From the NCBI GenBank assembly GCA_029582165.1, contig CM055876.1, positions 22,654,817-22,718,816 on the forward strand: DNA of 64,000 nucleotides, given 5' to 3'. Below the pieces are notes generated by a model, which worked only from the letters and a program-made list of their open reading frames with translations, was not told the DNA's origin and searched no databases. Positions 58,901 through 64,000 of the stretch are shown here, one piece after another. The translations under genes were made by a program, and so were the position numbers. How positions within the stretch are numbered: the stretch's first letter is position 1; every line of letters starts with the position of its first letter. Source of the DNA: Portulaca oleracea (taxonomy: Eukaryota > Streptophyta > Magnoliopsida > Caryophyllales > Portulacaceae).

Positions 58901-60211
58901 AGAGAGGATGTCAATGGGGCGATCGCGGAAAGCTAAGTTCTAATTTGGATAAGGTAGTTGTAACCAACTCCCCTTAGGATAAGGAATCCTAATCCAAGAG
59001 GAGATTGGAATAGATACTCAACTAGGATTAGTAATCCTTGGCTTGCACGCTAAGTAAGGATTCCTAGGGGAGTTAGGACTCTCCTAGTATAAATAGTCTA
59101 GGTTTGTAATCTTTAGGACACATTAGTTGAGAAATATGAATCAAGCTTTAAGCTTACCCCCTTGAGTGTTAGGATTAACCTTCTCCCCTCTTCTATTGTA
59201 TCTTGGTGTGGTAACCAAGTGGTTTAGGAAGAACTTGATCCTTGGTTGCGGTCTAGATCAAGAAACCCTAGGTTGTCCTTCTTGTGGATTCAAGTAGGAA
59301 GCCTGGTTCTATCCACATTATCTTCTATCTAATAGAAGATAATCTCTACCCCCAACTCATCCAATTCCAACGCCACCCTCACTCCCCCATACTCCCTGAA
59401 TCGTCCACCCTCCTCAATCCCTCACAAATTAGCTCAACCAACTCCCTCTCTCTCCATAACAAACACATAACAACTTTCTCTCTCCTCCAACAACCTCTCA
59501 AAATCCTCCTTCCCTTCAATTCTCACGTCAATCCCTCCCTCTCTCCCCTCCTTCACGTCAAACTCTTCCTCTCTCTTCTTCCAAGAATCAAACCCCTCTC
59601 TCTCTTCCCATTCAAGATTCAACTCTTCTTGAATCTTGAAACCACAAAAGCCCTCACGGCAAATTTCCCTCCATCTTTTCCCTTACCTCACGTGAAACAC
59701 CCTAACCCTAGCCTCAATTTCACGTGAAGCCTCCCACTCTTAGATCGTTTGCACGTATCCCCTATGATGTGTAATTGATCAACCACACTCTTGATCCCAT
59801 TATACATCAACAACCTTATCCTAATATGTTTAGGCTTTCCTAATCCAATATGGATTAGTTACAAAATAAGCCAACCTTATCTAGGATACAACCATTTGGC
59901 GCCTAAACTAACACACCACACGTTTACTTTAACCTTCTAGAACATTGTAGAACAGTTTAGAATGTTCTAGATTTATATACTCCTAATTAATTAAAACATA
60001 CCAAAATAATAAAAGCTATAAAATAAAATACATCCAAAAAGAACACAATTGACGAAATTGGCCTTCATGGACGTGACCTTTGGCCTTTCTTGGGCTTGAT
60101 TGGCGAGTTGTTGTAGACCCTAGGATGTTTGGCCATCCTCTTGCCATAAGGAGCGCACAATATGTATGGGCCTATGGGCCTCTATGCTCATGTTTTCCTC
60201 AAAGATTCGAT
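58901..60211. repeat. LTR-like / untranslated flank of the Ty3 element
   Basis: Plus-strand reading shows an LTR-style promoter core (agtataaatagtctaggttt near 59097) in a stretch with imperfect inverted runs of ccaactccccttaggat / aactcccctaggaatcct. Around 59330-59730 it is strongly C/T-rich, and purine-rich on the strand that codes for pol. It lies directly downstream of the Ty3 pol end, where the polypurine tract and 3' LTR are expected. The LTR borders could not be set because the other LTR is outside the window. Confidence 0.4.
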
Positions 60212-63200
60212 CTACCTCCTTATAGGTGAGTTGGGCCTCCTTTGATGGACTTGATGTAGGCTGATATACATCATTCCCCCTTGTTGAGAAAAGTTTGTCC
60301 TCAAACTTGGGAGGTCTTCTTCTTCATCGTAGTAGGGTTTCAAGTTAGCCACATTGAATGTTGCACTCCCACCATAATCTCCATTCAAGGAAAGCTTGTA
60401 TGCGTTATCTCCGACTCTCTCTAGGACTTCAAAAGGACCATCAGCCCTAGGGACGAGTTTGCCTTTCCTTTTGGAAGGGAACCTTTCCTTCTTCAAGTGA
60501 ACCCATACTTGATCTCCTGGTTCGAATACCACTTTCTTCCTCTTCTTGTTTAGCTAAGTCTGAAACTTGTTGAGTATACTTTGCTATTCTTCTCCTTACT
60601 TCCTCATGGAGCTTTTGATTTTCTTGGGCTCGTTTGCTAGCTTCATGACTGTAGCTCATAGTAGTGTTGATGGGCGTGAGATCTATGGGAGTTTTAAGGT
60701 TTCTCCCATATACTACTTGGAATGGAGATCGCCCCGTTGCCTTGGTAGGTGCTCGATTGAAGGCGAACTCAGCGTGAGGGAGAAGAGTATCCCACCGCTT
60801 CTTGTCCTTATTCATCAAGGACCTTAGTAAAGAGCCGAGAGTCCGATTGGTGACTTCTGTCTGCCCATCGGTTTGGGGGTGACACGCAGTACTATACTTG
60901 AGCTTGGTTCCTTACTTCTTCCATAGAGTAACCCAAAAGTGGCTAAGGAACTTTGCATCCCGATCAAAGACCATAGTACTTGGTATACCATGAAGCTTAA
61001 CAACCTCTTGGAAATATAAATCTACAACTCTGACTGCGTCATAGGTGGTGTGGCATGGAATAAAGTGAGCCATCTTCGAGAACCGATCAACAACCACCAT
61101 AATAGAGTCTTTCCCACGTTGTGTCCTTAGTAGTCCCACGATGAAATCGAGACTAATGTCTTCCCAAGGGCCTTGTGGAATCGGTAAGGGTGTGTACAAT
61201 CCCTATGGTAGCACGTGACTCTTTGACAAGTTGCAAGTAGAACACCTCTTCACCATATGCTCGACGTCCTTAGCCATGTGAGGCCGAAAATAGTGTTCTT
61301 TCACCATGAGATAAGTTTTCTCAATACCGAAGTGCCCTACTAGACTTCCTTCATGAACTTCCAAGATAAGAAGCTCCCTAAGACTGCTCTTGGGAATACA
61401 CAGCTGATTCCCATGGAATAGGAAGCCATTCTCCACGTGATACTGATCGTTGGGGCGCTTCTTGCAGGTTTCATAGATCTCTTTGAAATCTTTATCTTCT
61501 TCATAGAAATCTTTGATGTGCTCAAGACCTATCACACGTGAGTCAAGAACATGTAATAATAGGTACCGGCGAGATAGGGCGTCTGCTCCTTTGTTCAAGT
61601 GACCGACTTTGTGTTGGATAACAAAGTGGTAAGCTTGCATAAATTCCACCCACTTAGCATGGCGTGGGTTCAGCTTGTGTTTCCCTTGTATGTAATTCAA
61701 TGCTTCATGATCGCTATGCAATATGAACTCGTGGCCAATAAGATAGTGTCTTCAATGTTCTAGGGCACGAATAATAGCATAGAATTCTTTGTCGTAGGTG
61801 CTGTACTTCTTTCTTGCATCACTGAGTTTCTCACTGGCCAAAGGACAACCCTCCTGAGATAGTACAGCGCCAATTCCAACTCCAGAAGCATCGCACTCAA
61901 CTTCAAACTTCTTCTCAAAACTTGGTAGAGCAAGTACTGGGGCGGTGCAAAGTTGGTGCTTCACGTTCTTAAACGCCTGTTGAGCTGCTGGCGTCCATGA
62001 GAACTCTTTGGATTTCAATAGTTCAGTCATAGGAGCGAGAGTGGTGCAGAAATTCTTTACGAACCTCCTGTAGAAAGAGGCTAAGCCATGGAAACTCCTG
62101 ATGTCGTGAATACTAGTCGGTGTAGGCCACTCTTTGATCGCTTTGACTTTCTCTTTATCAACCTGTATCCCATCAGTGGAGAGTACATAGCCAAGAAAGA
62201 CTAATTTGTTGGTGAAGAACTGACACTTAGCGAGATTGCCGTATAGCTGTTCGTGAGCTAGGATCTCCATTACTGATTGTAGATGGTAAACATGATCATC
62301 CTCGCTCTTGTTATACACAAGTATGTCGTCAAAGTAGACAACAACACACTTGCCGATGAGGGGCTTCAAAACCTGGTTCATTAGTCTCACAAAAGTAGAA
62401 GGACCATTAGATAGTCCAAAAGGCATGACTAACCATTCAAAGAGACCTCCCTTAGTTTTGAAGGCAGTCTTCCATTCGTCCCCTTCTTGAATCCGCATCT
62501 GATAGTACCTGCTTCGCAGATCGATCTTTGTAAAGACTTGGGCACCATAGAGCTCGTCAAGTAGATCTTCAAGTCTAGGTATAGGAAACCTATACTTGAT
62601 AGTAATTTTGTTGATGGCTCTACAATCGATACACATGCGTTGACTACCATCCTTCTTTGGAATCAGTAATGCGGGGACGGCACACGGACTGAGACTTTCC
62701 CTGATCATACCCTTGGCTAGGAGCTCATCAACCTGACGTTGGACCTCCTGAGTGTCACTAGGGTTCATGCGGTATGCCGGCTTATTAGGTAAGACTGATC
62801 CGGGAATGAGATCAATCTTATGCTGAATATCACGTTGGGGAGGCAAGCCTGGGGGCATCTCATCTGGAAACACATGAGAATATTTCTCTAATAGAGGAGC
62901 GGCGAGAGGATGGGTGGCGTGATCAGGTTGATCATCACCTTCAGGTTTCTCATGGTTAGGGTTTGTGTTTTGGTCTAGAAGAATGATATCTTTATGCTCA
63001 CTAAACTCATGATGTTCAACGTTCATAAGGGTAACGAAGTTTTGATCATTCTTCTGGGGTAGGGACGGATTGGATATTTTGAGTGGAGCTAGGGTTATCT
63101 TTTTGTTGTTGAGCCTGAAAGTGTAAGTATTAGCTCTTCCGTTGTGCGTCACGCTCCTGTCAAATAACCAAGGTCGTCCAAGCAGAATATGGCAAGCATC

Positions 63201-63548
63201 CATAGACAATACATAGCACCATAAAGAATCTTGATAGGATTTGCCAATAGAAAAGCTTACCAAACACCGCTGACTAACTCGTAATCCTTCACCCTGATTG
63301 AGCCATCGAATGGTGTAGGGTTTGGGATGTGGACTAGTCTCTAGCTGAAGTTTGTCCACCATAGTTGTAGAAGCTACATTGGTGCAGCTTCCTCCGTCAA
63401 CGATCAAGGAACAAACTTTCCCTTTGATTGTGCAGCGAGACTGAAAGACTCGCTGTTGTTGATCTTCAGGAACAATTGAACTGTTGAGGATTCGCCTCAT
63501 GATGAACAATTCGGAGCCATGGAGGAGTTTGGAACGTTCAGTTGACAT
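60212..63548 (-). pseudogene. Ty3/gypsy pol: protease, RT, RNase H, integrase (broken)
   Basis: Minus-strand order: aspartic protease-like segment (LIVDGGSCTNVAST), reverse transcriptase (PALLIPKKDGSQRMCIDCRA, TKIDLRSRYYQMRI, active site YFDDILVY), RNase H (VECDASGVGIGAVLSQEG, LHSDHEALNYIQG), the integrase zinc-finger region (H...H, CSTCNLSKS), the catalytic core ([18 protein letters not shown]), and a C-terminal DQVWVHLKKERFP/GPFEVLERVGDNAYKL segment. No chromodomain was recognised. Nonsense codons at 61752, 61203 and 60912 and a frameshift near 60530 inactivate it. Gag and the 5' LTR would lie beyond 64000. The RNase H-to-integrase order puts it in Ty3/gypsy, not Ty1/copia. Non-functional. 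Confidence 0.92.
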
Positions 63549-64000
63549 TGGGTAAGCAAGGGAATGTGTTTGGGCTGTTTGTGGAGTTTAGGGTTGCAGG
63601 TTGGTACTGAAGGTTTGAAGGTTATGTGTTTGGATTGCAGGTAAGGCTTGTTGATGTATAATGAGACCAAGGATGATCAAATTATACAAAAGTCAAGGAT
63701 CTTTAACGTGGTTCTTTAAGTTTGAATGAATGAATGAATGAATGAATGGATAAACGAATAGAATAGACGAAATGGATTAATGAAATGAATGTGGGAATGG
63801 ATGAAATTCAAATGAATCTTGAGATTGAAAAAAAACAAGATCATTGAAACTTAAATAGAAACTCACGAATGAATTGATGAACGATTGGAATTTTGATAAT
63901 GGCGAGAAGCATCTTGGAGGATATAGTCACACCACCTTCAAGAACTCTTCAATGCTACCTTTCACCACCAAGGATGCCAACCCAAGGCTAGAAGTAGTCG
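63549..64000. repeat. Ty3 upstream region with a (gaat)n microsatellite
   Basis: A run of tgaatgaatgaatgaatgaatg at 63723-63748 lies in AT-rich sequence upstream of the pol start. No gag motif is recognisable before the window ends. Confidence 0.4.

Noticed and set aside
59284..59727. 147-codon plus-strand ORF rich in Ser, Pro and Leu
   Set aside because: C/T-rich sequence antisense to the purine-rich region after the Ty3 pol; no motifs.
1..64000. tRNA, rRNA, CRISPR arrays, operons or riboswitches
   Set aside because: I scanned for cloverleaf-like and regularly spaced repeat patterns and saw none; the 51- and 136-base arrays have no unique spacers and belong to the transposon.

Overview
This is plant nuclear DNA, most likely from a eudicot. 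Compact spliced housekeeping genes with canonical GT-AG introns alternate with AT-rich spacers, and class I and class II plant transposable elements occupy more than a third of the window. No organelle, bacterial or viral genome organisation is seen. I cannot name the species.

Left gene block (1-5.2 kb). The window opens inside a forward-strand SDR39U1/GC1 (chloroplast epimerase-like) gene. It stops abruptly after its fourth visible exon, at the 3' end of a reverse-strand UFD1 gene (CDC48 cofactor). The UFD1 C-terminus reads into the SDR39U1 exon on the opposite strand, and its exon 7/8 junction does not keep frame with the canonical splice sites.

Nested transposon block (about 6.2-25.6 kb). 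Three elements sit inside one another. The oldest is a decayed reverse-strand Ty1/copia element split inside its integrase (7131-8829 and 23335-25456). A non-autonomous LTR retroelement (8835-23329) lies in that gap. It has TG...CA LTRs, a perfect TTGAT target duplication, a tRNA-Asp-type primer-binding site and a large unrecognised ORF. That ORF is interrupted by a CACTA/En-Spm transposon (13211-21477) carrying broken TNP2-like and TnpA-like genes, palindromic GCGACCGATA subterminal arrays, a 136-bp tandem array, and an intron made almost wholly of 51-bp repeats.

Right gene block (25.8-53.9 kb). In order: VIP5/RTF1 (Paf1 complex, minus), vacuolar H+-ATPase subunit c (minus), polyprenol reductase (minus), organellar ribosomal protein bS6 (plus, with a reverse-strand PPR relic in its 3.6-kb intron), a small membrane ORF, and DEAD-box RNA helicase 32 (minus, 8 exons). 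Introns and spacers hold MITE-like elements. One 170-bp element is defined by an internal empty-site comparison, and a relative lies directly against the VIP5 5' splice site.

Right end (54-64 kb). This part holds degenerate repeats, a 45-bp-arm hairpin at 57.9-58.0 kb, an LTR-like promoter segment, and a broken reverse-strand Ty3/gypsy pol whose gag end lies beyond the window. The host genes are unrelated housekeeping functions (protein quality control, transcription elongation, vacuolar acidification, dolichol synthesis, organelle translation, ribosome biogenesis) with no sign of a shared pathway or operon. The less ordinary features are the transposon nest, the unrecognised retroelement ORF and the repeat-built intron.
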